Positions 1 to 8,143 of a stretch of DNA of 27,349 bases are shown piece by piece. A model generated the notes under the pieces. The model saw nothing but the letters and a program-made list of their open reading frames with translations. It had not been told where the DNA came from and did no database searches. The position numbers and the translations under genes were made by a program. Position 1 is the first letter of the stretch. Each line of letters starts with the position of its first letter. The stretch covers positions 1 to 27,349 of the forward strand of contig CAMMMI010000009.1 in assembly GCA_946497905.1 (NCBI GenBank). Direction: 5' to 3'. The DNA comes from an uncultured Clostridium sp. GTDB taxonomy: Bacteria > Bacillota > Clostridia > TANB77 > CAG-508.

Positions 1-159
1 AGGGTGATGTTGACACTCTTAATGAGAGGGATTTATAATAAAAAAGACATATATGAAGCAAATATTTACAAAAAGCAACCTATGGAAAATATTATGAGAA
101 AAATAGAAAGAGACAAAGTAAGAATTGTAGATTTATTTGGAAAGAATACTACAATATAA
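1..159 (+). CDS. C-terminal end of an unrecognised protein (5' truncated)
   Basis: The first frame is open from base 1 to a TAA at 157-159 and encodes the last 52 residues of a protein that begins outside the window. The fragment is basic and probably soluble, with no membrane segment or motif I can name. It ends 133 bases before the PBP1A start. It could be a shadow frame, but its codon use (AGA, ATA, AAA, GAA) matches the neighbouring genes and it stops just before an intergenic stretch, which favours a real gene. I assign no function. Confidence 0.55.
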   Translation, partial: RVMLTLLMRGIYNKKDIYEANIYKKQPMENIMRKIERDKVRIVDLFGKNTTI

Positions 160-246
160 GAATTTCTAGTTTGAACTAAGTGGAAGAACATTTAAAAATG
201 TATAATTTATTAAAATTATATTAAACTCTTTTCTTTTTTGTGAAAA

Positions 247-257
247 TATAATATAAT
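247..257 (+). promoter_or_regulatory. Possible -10 region for the PBP1A gene
   Basis: Two overlapping TATAAT hexamers (247-252 and 252-257) lie about 40 bases before the PBP1A start, in the 133-base gap after the preceding gene. I see no convincing -35 hexamer at the right distance, so this is only a likely promoter region. No terminator hairpin is visible in the gap. Confidence 0.3.
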
Positions 258-292
258 AAGGGTGTTAAAAAATTGGCAAGGAGGTACATAAA

Positions 293-2944
293 ATGCCAAG
301 TTATAGTAGTAATGAAAGAAATAGAAAAGGAAGTAGTAATAAAAAAAGGACTAAAAGTGCAAAACCAACCAAAAGACGTAGAGTTTCAAATATAGATGAC
401 GAAGATAGAAAACCCAAAGCATTAAGTGGAAACAATACAACAAATAAAAAAGTTCCACCAAAAGCAAGCCAAAAAAGGAAAAAGAATGGAAAACAAAAAT
501 TTTCTGATAAACATCCTAAATTAATGATATTTATAAAGATAATGATAATATTATTTTTATTAATGTGTGTAATAGGGGCAGGAATTGTAGCAGGAATGTT
601 TTTTGGACTATTTGGAGATGATTTTGAGATAACAAAAGAAGAACTTCAAATAGGTGTATCAAATTCAGTAATAGTAGATCAAAATGGTGGAGTAATTGCT
701 AATTTAAGTGGTGATGAAAAACGTAAAATAATATCTATTGAAGATATGGCAGAATATTTGCCAAAAGCATATGTTGCAATAGAAGACGAAAGATTTTATG
801 ACCATAGTGGAGTTGATTTTAAAAGAACAGCAGGAGCGATATTAAATACTGTATTCAAAGGTAGTTCAAGCTATGGAGGAAGTACAATTACTCAACAATT
901 AGTAAAAAATATAACAAAAGATGACGAAGCATCAGGATTAGCAGGAATACTAAGAAAAGTAAAAGAATGGGCAAAAGCATATCAAGTAGAAAGAATGATA
1001 TCAAAAGAACAAATTCTAGAACTATATTTAAATATATTATTTGTTGGTGGAGAAGGAAACCTACATGGAGTTGAGCTTGGAGCAGAATATTATTTTAACA
1101 AAAGTGCTAAAGATTTAAGTCTAGCAGAATGTGCATATATGGCTGGTATAAATAGTTCTCCAATGTCATACAGTCCATTTGATACATCAACTGATAATAC
1201 TGAAAAAATAAAAAATAAAACAAAAACAGTTTTAAATAAAATGAAAGAATTAGGGTATATAAATACTCAAGAAGAATATGATACAGCGATTGCAGAAGTT
1301 GACGCAGGTTTAAAATTTTCAAAAGGAACAATATCTACAGGAAGTAATTATTCATACCATACAGACGCAGTAATAGAACAAGTAATAGAACAAGTAATGG
1401 AAGAAAAACAAATATCTAGACAGCTTGCAGAAAATTATGTTTATAGTAGTGGATTAACAATTTATTCAACAGTGGATGTAAATATACAAGCACGATTAGA
1501 AGAAGAATATAAAAATGAAAAATACATTAAATCTGGTAGAGATAAAGATCAAAGTGGAAGCCTAGTAAATGCACATACACAATCAGGAATGGCGATAATA
1601 GATTATAAAACAGGATATGTAGTAGGAGTTGCAGGAGGACTTGGAGAAAAAGATGGAGCAGGATGGAATAGAGCTACACATATGAGAAGGCAACAAGGAT
1701 CAGCTATAAAACCAATAGCAGATGTCGCACCAGCACTAGAAGAAGGAATAATTACACCAGCAACAGTATATGATGATGTAAAAACAAACTTCGGTGGAAA
1801 TTATGAACCTAAAAACGAAGGGGAAGATTATGATGGACTTATAAATATTAGACAATTTATTGCAGTATCACATAATGTTCCAGCACTAAAAATAATGAAA
1901 GAATTAACACCATCTAAATCAATTGAATACTTAAATAAGATGGGAATGACATCTTTAAATAAAGAGCAAGATAATGTTTTATCATTAGCAATAGGTGGTA
2001 GTAGTAATGGTTCAAGTCCACTAGAAATGGCAGCAGCATATGGAACAATAGCAAATAATGGAGTATATATAACGCCAACATTCTATACTAAAGTTGTAGA
2101 TACAAGTGGAAATACAGTATTAACTGCAAAACAAGAGCAAACAAGAGTATTTTCAGAACAAACAGCATATTTAACAAAATCAATTACTCAAGAACCAGTA
2201 GTAGCAAGTAATGGAACAGCTAAATACTGTGCAATTCCAGGAATGGATGTTGCAGCAAAAACAGGAACTACAGATGATAGTTATGATAGATGGCTTTGTG
2301 GGTTTACACCATATTATGCAGCAGCAACATGGTTTGGGTATGACACAAACGAAGAAGTAAGAGGATTTACTCAAAATCCAGCAGGGCAGATATGGGATGC
2401 AGTTATGACTGATATCCACAAAAATTTAGAAAACGCAACCTTTGTAAAACCAAGTGGAATAGTAGAACAAACAGTATGTAGAACAACAGGATGTTTAGCA
2501 ACAACAGGATGTAGCAATAAATACACAGAAATGTTTGCTTCAAATAATACATTAGAACAATGCCAAGGACATGGAAGTCAGCAAATATGCTCAGAATCAG
2601 GAAAAGTTGCAACACAATATTGTTCACAATATTGTACAGTTACTACAAACTATTATGGTGCTGTAATTCCTAAAGAACAATTAAAATTATGGACACCAGT
2701 AGGAAGAAGTTCTACAACAGGTGGAACAAAAATAAATGAAGTATGCCCATTACATACATCACCAAAAGCAGTAGAACCACCACCAGTAAATACAACAAAT
2801 ACAAATAATACAACAAATACAGGAAATACAACAAATACATCAAATTCATCAAATGGAACATCAGGTACAAATTCTACAAATAATGTAAATCAAACACCAG
2901 GAGGCAATACCACAAATGATACAAATAGTGCAGGTGAAGATTAA
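293..2944 (+). CDS. ponA: Class A penicillin-binding protein 1A (glycosyltransferase/transpeptidase)
   Basis: This bifunctional enzyme polymerises lipid II and cross-links peptidoglycan on the outer face of the membrane. Residues 1-75 are a very basic cytoplasmic tail and about 77-105 form the membrane anchor. The GT51 domain follows, with EDERFYDHSG (catalytic E164), GGSTITQQLVKN (195-206) and ELYLN (from 243). The transpeptidase domain has SAIK (S470 nucleophile, K473), SHN (526-528) and KTG (656-658). After it come eight cysteines between 729 and 818, then an Asn/Thr-rich tail from about 831 to 883. The length of 883 residues is at the long end for the family because of both tails. The start is set by AAGGAGG about ten bases before ATG 293. 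cysS follows after 14 bases, so the two are probably co-transcribed. Confidence 0.97.
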   Translation: MPSYSSNERNRKGSSNKKRTKSAKPTKRRRVSNIDDEDRKPKALSGNNTTNKKVPPKASQKRKKNGKQKFSDKHPKLMIFIKIMIILFLLMCVIGAGIVAGMFFGLFGDDFEITKEELQIGVSNSVIVDQNGGVIANLSGDEKRKIISIEDMAEYLPKAYVAIEDERFYDHSGVDFKRTAGAILNTVFKGSSSYGGSTITQQLVKNITKDDEASGLAGILRKVKEWAKAYQVERMISKEQILELYLNILFVGGEGNLHGVELGAEYYFNKSAKDLSLAECAYMAGINSSPMSYSPFDTSTDNTEKIKNKTKTVLNKMKELGYINTQEEYDTAIAEVDAGLKFSKGTISTGSNYSYHTDAVIEQVIEQVMEEKQISRQLAENYVYSSGLTIYSTVDVNIQARLEEEYKNEKYIKSGRDKDQSGSLVNAHTQSGMAIIDYKTGYVVGVAGGLGEKDGAGWNRATHMRRQQGSAIKPIADVAPALEEGIITPATVYDDVKTNFGGNYEPKNEGEDYDGLINIRQFIAVSHNVPALKIMKELTPSKSIEYLNKMGMTSLNKEQDNVLSLAIGGSSNGSSPLEMAAAYGTIANNGVYITPTFYTKVVDTSGNTVLTAKQEQTRVFSEQTAYLTKSITQEPVVASNGTAKYCAIPGMDVAAKTGTTDDSYDRWLCGFTPYYAAATWFGYDTNEEVRGFTQNPAGQIWDAVMTDIHKNLENATFVKPSGIVEQTVCRTTGCLATTGCSNKYTEMFASNNTLEQCQGHGSQQICSESGKVATQYCSQYCTVTTNYYGAVIPKEQLKLWTPVGRSSTTGGTKINEVCPLHTSPKAVEPPPVNTTNTNNTTNTGNTTNTSNSSNGTSGTNSTNNVNQTPGGNTTNDTNSAGED

Positions 2945-2958
2945 GAAAGGAGTTGCTA

Positions 2959-4320
2959 ATGGATATATATTTTTATAATACATTAACAAGAAAAAAAGAG
3001 AAATTTAAGCCTATTGATACAAAAGAAATAAAAATATATTCATGTGGACCTACAGTATATAAAGATGCAACAATAGGAAATATGAGAACCAATATATTTC
3101 AAGACGTTTTAAGAAGAGTCTTGAAATATAATGGATATAAAATAAAACATGTTATGAATATAACAGATGTGGGACATTTAGTTTCTGATGGAGATGAGGG
3201 AGAAGACAAAATGATAAAATCAGCCAGAGAAGAACACAAAACGCCATTAGAAATAGCTAATTATTATACAGACCTATTTTTCAAAGATCTAGAAGAATTA
3301 AATATAGAAACTCCAGAAGTAGTATGTAGAGCAACAGAACATATACAAGAAATGATAGAATATGTGCAAAAATTAGTAGATAATGGGTATGCATATGAAA
3401 CATCAACAGCTATATACTTTGATATATCAAAACTAGACAAATACCCAATACTTTCAAATTTAAACTTAGAAGAACAAAAAGCAGGAGCAAGAGTAGAAGT
3501 TGATGTAGAAAAGAAAAATCCGTATGATTTTGCATTATGGATAAAAGCACCAGAAAATCATTTAATGAAATGGGATAGCCCTTGGGGAAAATGTTATCCA
3601 GGATGGCATATAGAATGTTCAGCAATGGGAAAAAAATATTTAGGAGAACAATTTGATATACATACAGGAGGAATAGACTTAATACCAACACATCATGAAA
3701 ACGAAATAGCACAAAGCAAAGGAGCATGTGGAAAAGTTCCTGCAAATTACTGGTTACATGGAGAATATTTGTTAATTGATGGTGGAAAAATGTCAAAAAG
3801 CTTAGGAAATGTATATCTATTAAAAGATATAATAAACAAAGGATATGATCCATTAGTATATAAATTATTTACATATTCAGGACATTATAGAAATAAATTA
3901 AACTTCACATGGGATGGAATAGAAGCAACATCAAAATCACTAGAAAGATTAAAACAAGGATATCAAAATCATAAAAACGGGAAAGACGATATTTCAGAAG
4001 AAAAAATACAAGAATTTGAAAACAAATTCCATGAAGCAATAAATGATGATTTAAATATGCCATTAGCAATGGGAATTGTTTGGGAAGTTGTGAGATATGA
4101 AAAAAAATCACCTAAATTAGCACAGTTGTTATTAAAATTTGATACAGTATTAGGACTAAAAATTGATGAACAAATTCAAAAAGAAGAACAAGAAATTCCG
4201 CAAGAAGTATTAGATTTAATGGAAGAAAGAAAAATAGCAAGACAAAATAAAGATTGGGAAAAAGCAGACGCAATAAGAGAAAAAATAAGAAATATGGGGT
4301 ATGAAGTAAGAGATACCTAA
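2959..4320 (+). CDS. cysS: Cysteinyl-tRNA synthetase
   Basis: A class I synthetase that charges tRNA-Cys. Visible motifs are the CGPTVY segment, KMSKS at 277-281, and zinc ligands fitting C29, C220, H245 and E249 (PGWHIEC and THHENE). The ITDVGHL...GEDKM stretch near 68-85 is typical of one CysRS subgroup. At 453 residues it has normal length. I place the start at ATG 2959 rather than TTG 2953, because AAAGGAG at 2946-2952 ends six bases before the ATG and would directly abut the TTG. The HIGH signature reads TIGN (38-41), so the first histidine is threonine. The gene lies 14 bases after the PBP1A stop. Confidence 0.96.
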   Translation: MDIYFYNTLTRKKEKFKPIDTKEIKIYSCGPTVYKDATIGNMRTNIFQDVLRRVLKYNGYKIKHVMNITDVGHLVSDGDEGEDKMIKSAREEHKTPLEIANYYTDLFFKDLEELNIETPEVVCRATEHIQEMIEYVQKLVDNGYAYETSTAIYFDISKLDKYPILSNLNLEEQKAGARVEVDVEKKNPYDFALWIKAPENHLMKWDSPWGKCYPGWHIECSAMGKKYLGEQFDIHTGGIDLIPTHHENEIAQSKGACGKVPANYWLHGEYLLIDGGKMSKSLGNVYLLKDIINKGYDPLVYKLFTYSGHYRNKLNFTWDGIEATSKSLERLKQGYQNHKNGKDDISEEKIQEFENKFHEAINDDLNMPLAMGIVWEVVRYEKKSPKLAQLLLKFDTVLGLKIDEQIQKEEQEIPQEVLDLMEERKIARQNKDWEKADAIREKIRNMGYEVRDT

Positions 4321-4386
4321 TTTGGGTATTCATTTTTAATACATTTATAAGAGATAAAAAATAAATGAAAGAAAGGATGAATAATC

Positions 4387-5403
4387 ATGGCAATATTATT
4401 ACCAGGTGGGGCAGGATTCATAGGAAGCCACACAGCAGTTGAATTATTAAATAAAGGAAAAGAAATAATAATAATAGATAACTTTTCAAATAGCAAGCCA
4501 GAAGTATTAAAAGCTATAAAAAAAATAACTAAAAAAGAATTTAAATTTTACGAAATGGATTATTCAGACAAAGAAAAATTAGAAAAAGTATTTAAAGAAA
4601 ACGAAATAGAAGCAGTATTAAATTTCGCAGGATATAAAGCAGTAGGAGAATCAGTACAAAAACCAATAGAATATTATACAAATAATATTTCTGGTTGTTT
4701 AATATTACTAGATGTAATGAAAAAATATGGAGTAAAAAAATTCATATTTAGTTCATCAGCAACAGTATATGGAGAACCAAAACAAATACCAATAACAGAA
4801 GAATGTGCAACAGGAGGAACAACAAATCCATATGGTACTACAAAATTATTTATAGAACAAATATTAAAAGATATATATAAATCAGATAACACATGGGATA
4901 TTTGTATATTAAGATACTTTAATCCAGTAGGAGCACACGAAAGTGGATTAATAGGAGAAGAGCCACAAGGAATACCAAATAATTTAATGCCATATATCGT
5001 AAGAGTAGCAAATGGGCAATTAAAAGAATTATCAGTATTTGGTAACGATTATGAAACTCCAGATGGAACAGGGGTAAGAGATTATATTCATGTAGTAGAT
5101 TTGGCTAAAGGACATATAAAAGCACTAGAAAAATTAGAAAAAGAAGGAAAAGGATTATTCATATATAATTTAGGAACTGGTAAAGGTTATAGTGTATTAG
5201 ATATGGTAAAAGCATTTGAAAAATCAACAGGCAAGAAAGTCCCATATAAAATAGCACCAAGAAGAGATGGAGATATTGCTACTTGTTATGCAGATCCTAA
5301 AAAAGCAAGAGAAGAATTGGTCTGGGAAGCTACAAAAACTTTAGAAGATATGTGCAGGGATTCTTGGAATTATATAGAAAATGAAAAAGGAAGAGAATGT
5401 TGA
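4387..5403 (+). CDS. galE: UDP-glucose 4-epimerase
   Basis: An extended short-chain dehydrogenase/reductase that interconverts UDP-glucose and UDP-galactose (possibly also the N-acetyl forms) with bound NAD. The N-terminal Rossmann signature GGAGFIGSH is at 7-15. The catalytic triad is seen as S124 (in FSSSATVYGE) and Y149-x3-K153 (NPYGTTK). The NPVGAHESG and GTGVRDYIHVVDLA stretches are characteristic of GalE, and 338 residues is the normal length. A GAAAGGA site precedes ATG 4387. Residue 6 is proline where most GalE proteins have threonine just before the GGAG loop. Its product probably feeds the glycan operon several kilobases downstream; that link is inferred. Confidence 0.95.
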   Translation: MAILLPGGAGFIGSHTAVELLNKGKEIIIIDNFSNSKPEVLKAIKKITKKEFKFYEMDYSDKEKLEKVFKENEIEAVLNFAGYKAVGESVQKPIEYYTNNISGCLILLDVMKKYGVKKFIFSSSATVYGEPKQIPITEECATGGTTNPYGTTKLFIEQILKDIYKSDNTWDICILRYFNPVGAHESGLIGEEPQGIPNNLMPYIVRVANGQLKELSVFGNDYETPDGTGVRDYIHVVDLAKGHIKALEKLEKEGKGLFIYNLGTGKGYSVLDMVKAFEKSTGKKVPYKIAPRRDGDIATCYADPKKAREELVWEATKTLEDMCRDSWNYIENEKGREC

Positions 5404-5458
5404 AAAATTTAATTCTTTTCCAACTGAATTTGTGCCTTAGAAAGGAAAGAAACCAATT

Positions 5459-5857
5459 ATGGAAGATATACTAGAAAAAATAAAAAAAGAGATTTTGGAC
5501 AAGTTAGAATGTGAAGCAATTGTACTGTTTGGAAGTTACGCAAGAGGAACTCAAAATAAAGATAGCGATATTGATATTGCAATAAAACCAAAAAATGTCT
5601 TAACCAAAAAAGAGCAATTCTATTTGGCACAAGAATTAGCAGATATAATTAATATTGAAGTGGATTTGATAAATTTAGACGAAATTGGAGATGGCTTTAG
5701 GTATGAAATATTAATGAGTGGAAAAACAATTTATAGTGAGAATGAATTTAAATTTGAATTATATAAGTTGGATATGTATAGAGAATATTTAGAATTAAAT
5801 GAGAGTAGAAAGTTAATTATAGACCGAATGAAGAAAGGAGACGAAAATGGAAAATAA
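5459..5857 (+). CDS. mntA: MntA-type nucleotidyltransferase antitoxin
   Basis: A minimal nucleotidyltransferase of the DNA polymerase beta fold. The motif GSYARG...DSDIDI at 25-40 is an exact GS-x10-D-x-D match (G25, S26, D37, D39), with a further aspartate in the EVDLINLD strand. Characterised MntA antitoxins inactivate their HepT partner by transferring AMP groups to a tyrosine. The 132-residue length fits. The reading frame overlaps hepT by 11 bases, the usual coupled arrangement. The pair sits between galE and argS and looks like a small accessory insertion in a housekeeping region, although its base composition does not stand out by eye. Confidence 0.88.
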   Translation: MEDILEKIKKEILDKLECEAIVLFGSYARGTQNKDSDIDIAIKPKNVLTKKEQFYLAQELADIINIEVDLINLDEIGDGFRYEILMSGKTIYSENEFKFELYKLDMYREYLELNESRKLIIDRMKKGDENGK

Positions 5858-6254
5858 ATCAGTTATTATAAATAAATTTGACAGCATTGAAAGATGTATT
5901 AAAAGAATATATGAAGAATACGAAGATAATCCAGAGAATTTAGAAGATTATAGAAGAATGGATTCGATTGTTCTTAATTTGCAAAGAGCATGTGAAGTAA
6001 CAACAGATATTGCAATGTACATTGTTTCTACAAGAAAATTGGGAACACCACAAACAAAAAAAGAAGCATTTGAGTTATTAGAACAGAACAATTTAATTTC
6101 TAGCGATACTTGCAAAAAAATGAAAAATATGATTGGTTTTAGAAATATTGCAATACATGATTATAAACAAATTGACGAGGAAATTTTGAAAGATGTAATA
6201 GAAAATCACTTACAAGATTTAACAGAATTTGCAAGGGCAATATTAAATTTATAA
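5847..6254 (+). CDS. hepT: HepT-like ribonuclease toxin (HEPN family)
   Basis: A small all-helical HEPN protein of 135 residues, the expected partner of MntA. The active-site signature R-x4-H-x-Y is seen at R99-H104-Y106 (FRNIAIHDY). In studied systems the Arg/His pair cuts RNA and the tyrosine is the residue AMPylated by MntA, so this toxin keeps both its active site and its control site. AAAGGAG ends five bases before ATG 5847, inside the end of mntA, which indicates translational coupling. It has no membrane segment or signal peptide. Solitary HEPN proteins can have other roles, but the adjacent MntA makes a type VII toxin-antitoxin pair the best reading. Confidence 0.88.
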   Translation: MENKSVIINKFDSIERCIKRIYEEYEDNPENLEDYRRMDSIVLNLQRACEVTTDIAMYIVSTRKLGTPQTKKEAFELLEQNNLISSDTCKKMKNMIGFRNIAIHDYKQIDEEILKDVIENHLQDLTEFARAILNL

Positions 6255-6275
6255 AAACCAAATAAAATATAAAGA

Positions 6276-6321
6276 AAGGAGAGTATGGTTATTTAAGTTA
6301 TTAATAATCATACTAGGAAAA
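6276..6321 (+). promoter_or_regulatory. argS leader hairpin between the Shine-Dalgarno site and the start codon
   Basis: A strong site, AAAGGAG (6276-6282), lies 39 bases before the argS ATG, too far for normal use. The intervening bases contain a 12-base-pair inverted repeat: 6283-6294 pairs with 6303-6314 with one G-U pair and an eight-base loop. Folding this hairpin leaves seven bases between the site and the ATG, an ideal spacing. A weaker AGGA at 6315-6318 sits only three bases from the ATG. The role as a structural bridge is inferred. Confidence 0.5.
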
Positions 6322-8025
6322 ATGATAAATTTTAAAGAAGAAATAGCAAAACAAATTTCAAAAGCAACGAACATAAGTAAACAAGAACTAGAAACATATG
6401 TAGAAATACCAAAAGACAAAAACAATGGAGACTATGCATTTCCATGTTTTCGCCTAGCAAAAGAATTAAAAAAAGCTCCACCTGTTATTGCTAATGAAAT
6501 TAGGGAAAAGTTAATATTAGATGAAAATATAATAGATAAAGTAGAAGTTGTAGGCGGATATTTAAATTTTTATATAAATAAAAAATTACTAGCAAAAGAA
6601 GTAATAAAAGCAGTAAATGAAGAGTTTGGTAAATCAGATATAGGAAAAGGTAAGAACATTGTAATTGATTATTCAGCTCCAAATATTGCAAAACCATTTC
6701 ACATTGGACATTTACGTTCAACGGTCATAGGTGCAGCATTATATAATATATATAAAATGCTTGGATATAACGTCATAGGAATAAATCATTTAGGAGATTA
6801 TGGAACACAATTTGGAAAATTAATAGAAGGATACAAACTATGGGGAAATGAATATGATATAGATAAAGACCCAATAGGAGAATTAGCCAAAATTTATATA
6901 AGAATTAATGAATTATGCAAGCAAGATGAAAGTGTATTAGAACAATGTAGATATAATTTTAAATTACTAGAAGAAAAAGACGAATATTGTACAAAGATAT
7001 GGGAAAAATTCAAAGATTTAAGTTTACAAGAATGTAAAAAAGTTTATGATTTGTTAGGAAGTAAATTTGATTCTTGGAATGGAGAAGCATTTTATTCCGA
7101 TAAAATGCCAGAAGTAATAGAAATGTTGCAAAAAACAGGGGAATTAAAAGAATCTCAAGGTGCGGAAGTTATTAATTTAGAAGACAGTGGAATTGATACA
7201 CCTTGTATAATAAAAAAATCAAATGGTTCAACAACATATGCAACAAGAGATTTAGCAGCTATTTTATATAGAGCAAGAACATATGATTTTGATAAAGCAT
7301 TATATGTAGTTTCATATGAACAAACTTTGCACTTTAAACAAGTATTTGAAGTAGCAAAATTATTAGGAATAGACAAAAAATATACAGATGGATTAGAACA
7401 TGTAGCTTTTGGTATGGTATTGTTACCATCTGGAAGAATGTCAACAAGAGCAGGTAATATGATAAAATTAGAAGATTTGCTAAATGAAGCAATTCAAAGA
7501 GCAAAAGAGATTATAGAACAAAAAAATCCTGAACTTGAAGATAAAGATGATGTGGCAAAAAAAGTAGGAATAGGTGCAGTAATATTTAATGATTTAGCTA
7601 ACAGTAGAATCAAAGACGAAATATTTGATTGGGACACAGCATTAAACTTCCAAGGAGAAACAGGACCATATATTCAATATACATATGTAAGAACAAAAAG
7701 TGTACTTCAAAAAGCAGGATATTTGCCAAAAGTGGAAGATATTAATGTGGATTATCTAGTAGATGAATATTCACAAAATATATTAAAATTAATATATAAT
7801 TTTGAAGAAACATTAGTACAAGTAACAAATAAAGAAGAACCATCTATATTATCAAGATATCTAATAGATTTAAGCAAAGCCTTTAGTGCTTTTTATAACG
7901 AAAATAAAATTATTTTAGAAGATAAAGAAATACAAGATGCAAGAGTTTATTTATGTTCAGCAGTTGGACAAGTGCTAAAAACTGGAGCTGAGTTACTTGG
8001 AATGGAAATGCCAAACAAAATGTAA
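6322..8025 (+). CDS. argS: Arginyl-tRNA synthetase
   Basis: A class I synthetase that charges tRNA-Arg. The N-terminal tRNA-recognition domain covers about residues 1-95. The catalytic domain has the HIGH signature at 127-130 (KPFHIGHLRSTV), and MSTRAGNMI serves as the usual ArgRS variant of KMSKS. The C-terminal DALR-type anticodon-binding domain ends in a short EMPNKM tail. The 567-residue length is normal. ATG 6322 is the only sensible start, as the conserved N-terminal helix begins right after it. Its leader is unusual (see 6276-6321). A conserved arginine at residue 44 is encoded by CGC and the one after the HIGH signature by CGT, showing that these codons mean arginine here. Confidence 0.97.
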   Translation: MINFKEEIAKQISKATNISKQELETYVEIPKDKNNGDYAFPCFRLAKELKKAPPVIANEIREKLILDENIIDKVEVVGGYLNFYINKKLLAKEVIKAVNEEFGKSDIGKGKNIVIDYSAPNIAKPFHIGHLRSTVIGAALYNIYKMLGYNVIGINHLGDYGTQFGKLIEGYKLWGNEYDIDKDPIGELAKIYIRINELCKQDESVLEQCRYNFKLLEEKDEYCTKIWEKFKDLSLQECKKVYDLLGSKFDSWNGEAFYSDKMPEVIEMLQKTGELKESQGAEVINLEDSGIDTPCIIKKSNGSTTYATRDLAAILYRARTYDFDKALYVVSYEQTLHFKQVFEVAKLLGIDKKYTDGLEHVAFGMVLLPSGRMSTRAGNMIKLEDLLNEAIQRAKEIIEQKNPELEDKDDVAKKVGIGAVIFNDLANSRIKDEIFDWDTALNFQGETGPYIQYTYVRTKSVLQKAGYLPKVEDINVDYLVDEYSQNILKLIYNFEETLVQVTNKEEPSILSRYLIDLSKAFSAFYNENKIILEDKEIQDARVYLCSAVGQVLKTGAELLGMEMPNKM

Positions 8026-8055
8026 AAAAATTGGAAATTAATCTCCCATTTTTTT
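8024..8055 (+). terminator. Probable imperfect terminator after argS
   Basis: A run of A at 8024-8030 followed by TTGGA pairs with TCCC-A-TTTTTTT at 8044-8055, with one T-C mismatch and an eight-base loop. The run of T forms the 3' arm and tail. It begins at the argS stop codon. It is AU-rich and imperfect, so its efficiency is uncertain. Confidence 0.5.
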
Positions 8056-8080
8056 GTAAATTATATTTATTATATATAAT
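8054..8080 (+). promoter_or_regulatory. Possible promoter for the VanZ-like gene
   Basis: TTGTAA at 8054-8059 and a perfect TATAAT at 8075-8080 lie 15 bases apart, shorter than the preferred 17. It follows the argS terminator and precedes the VanZ-like start by 63 bases. The -10 is good and the -35/spacing is weak. Confidence 0.35.
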
Positions 8081-8143
8081 GATTTTAAATACACCAGATG
8101 AAGTTTAATGAAAAAAGATTAGGTTGAGAGGCAAAATGATAAA

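Noticed and set aside
2785..2944. Repeated Asn/Thr codons at the end of PBP1A as a DNA repeat or CRISPR-like array
   Set aside because: It is low-complexity coding sequence with irregular units and no spacers.
2953..2958. TTG start for cysS
   Set aside because: It directly abuts the ribosome binding site, leaving no spacing. ATG 2959 is correctly spaced and gives the usual N-terminus.
3410..3853. Long minus-strand open frame (147 codons) inside cysS, and similar minus-strand frames elsewhere
   Set aside because: They are opposite strongly supported genes, rich in Leu/Phe/Ile as expected from the complement of AT-rich coding DNA, and have no motif or ribosome binding site.
4312..4330. Small hairpin at the end of cysS (GATACC with GGTATT)
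   Set aside because: Only six weak pairs overlapping the stop codon, followed by five T. Too weak to call a terminator.
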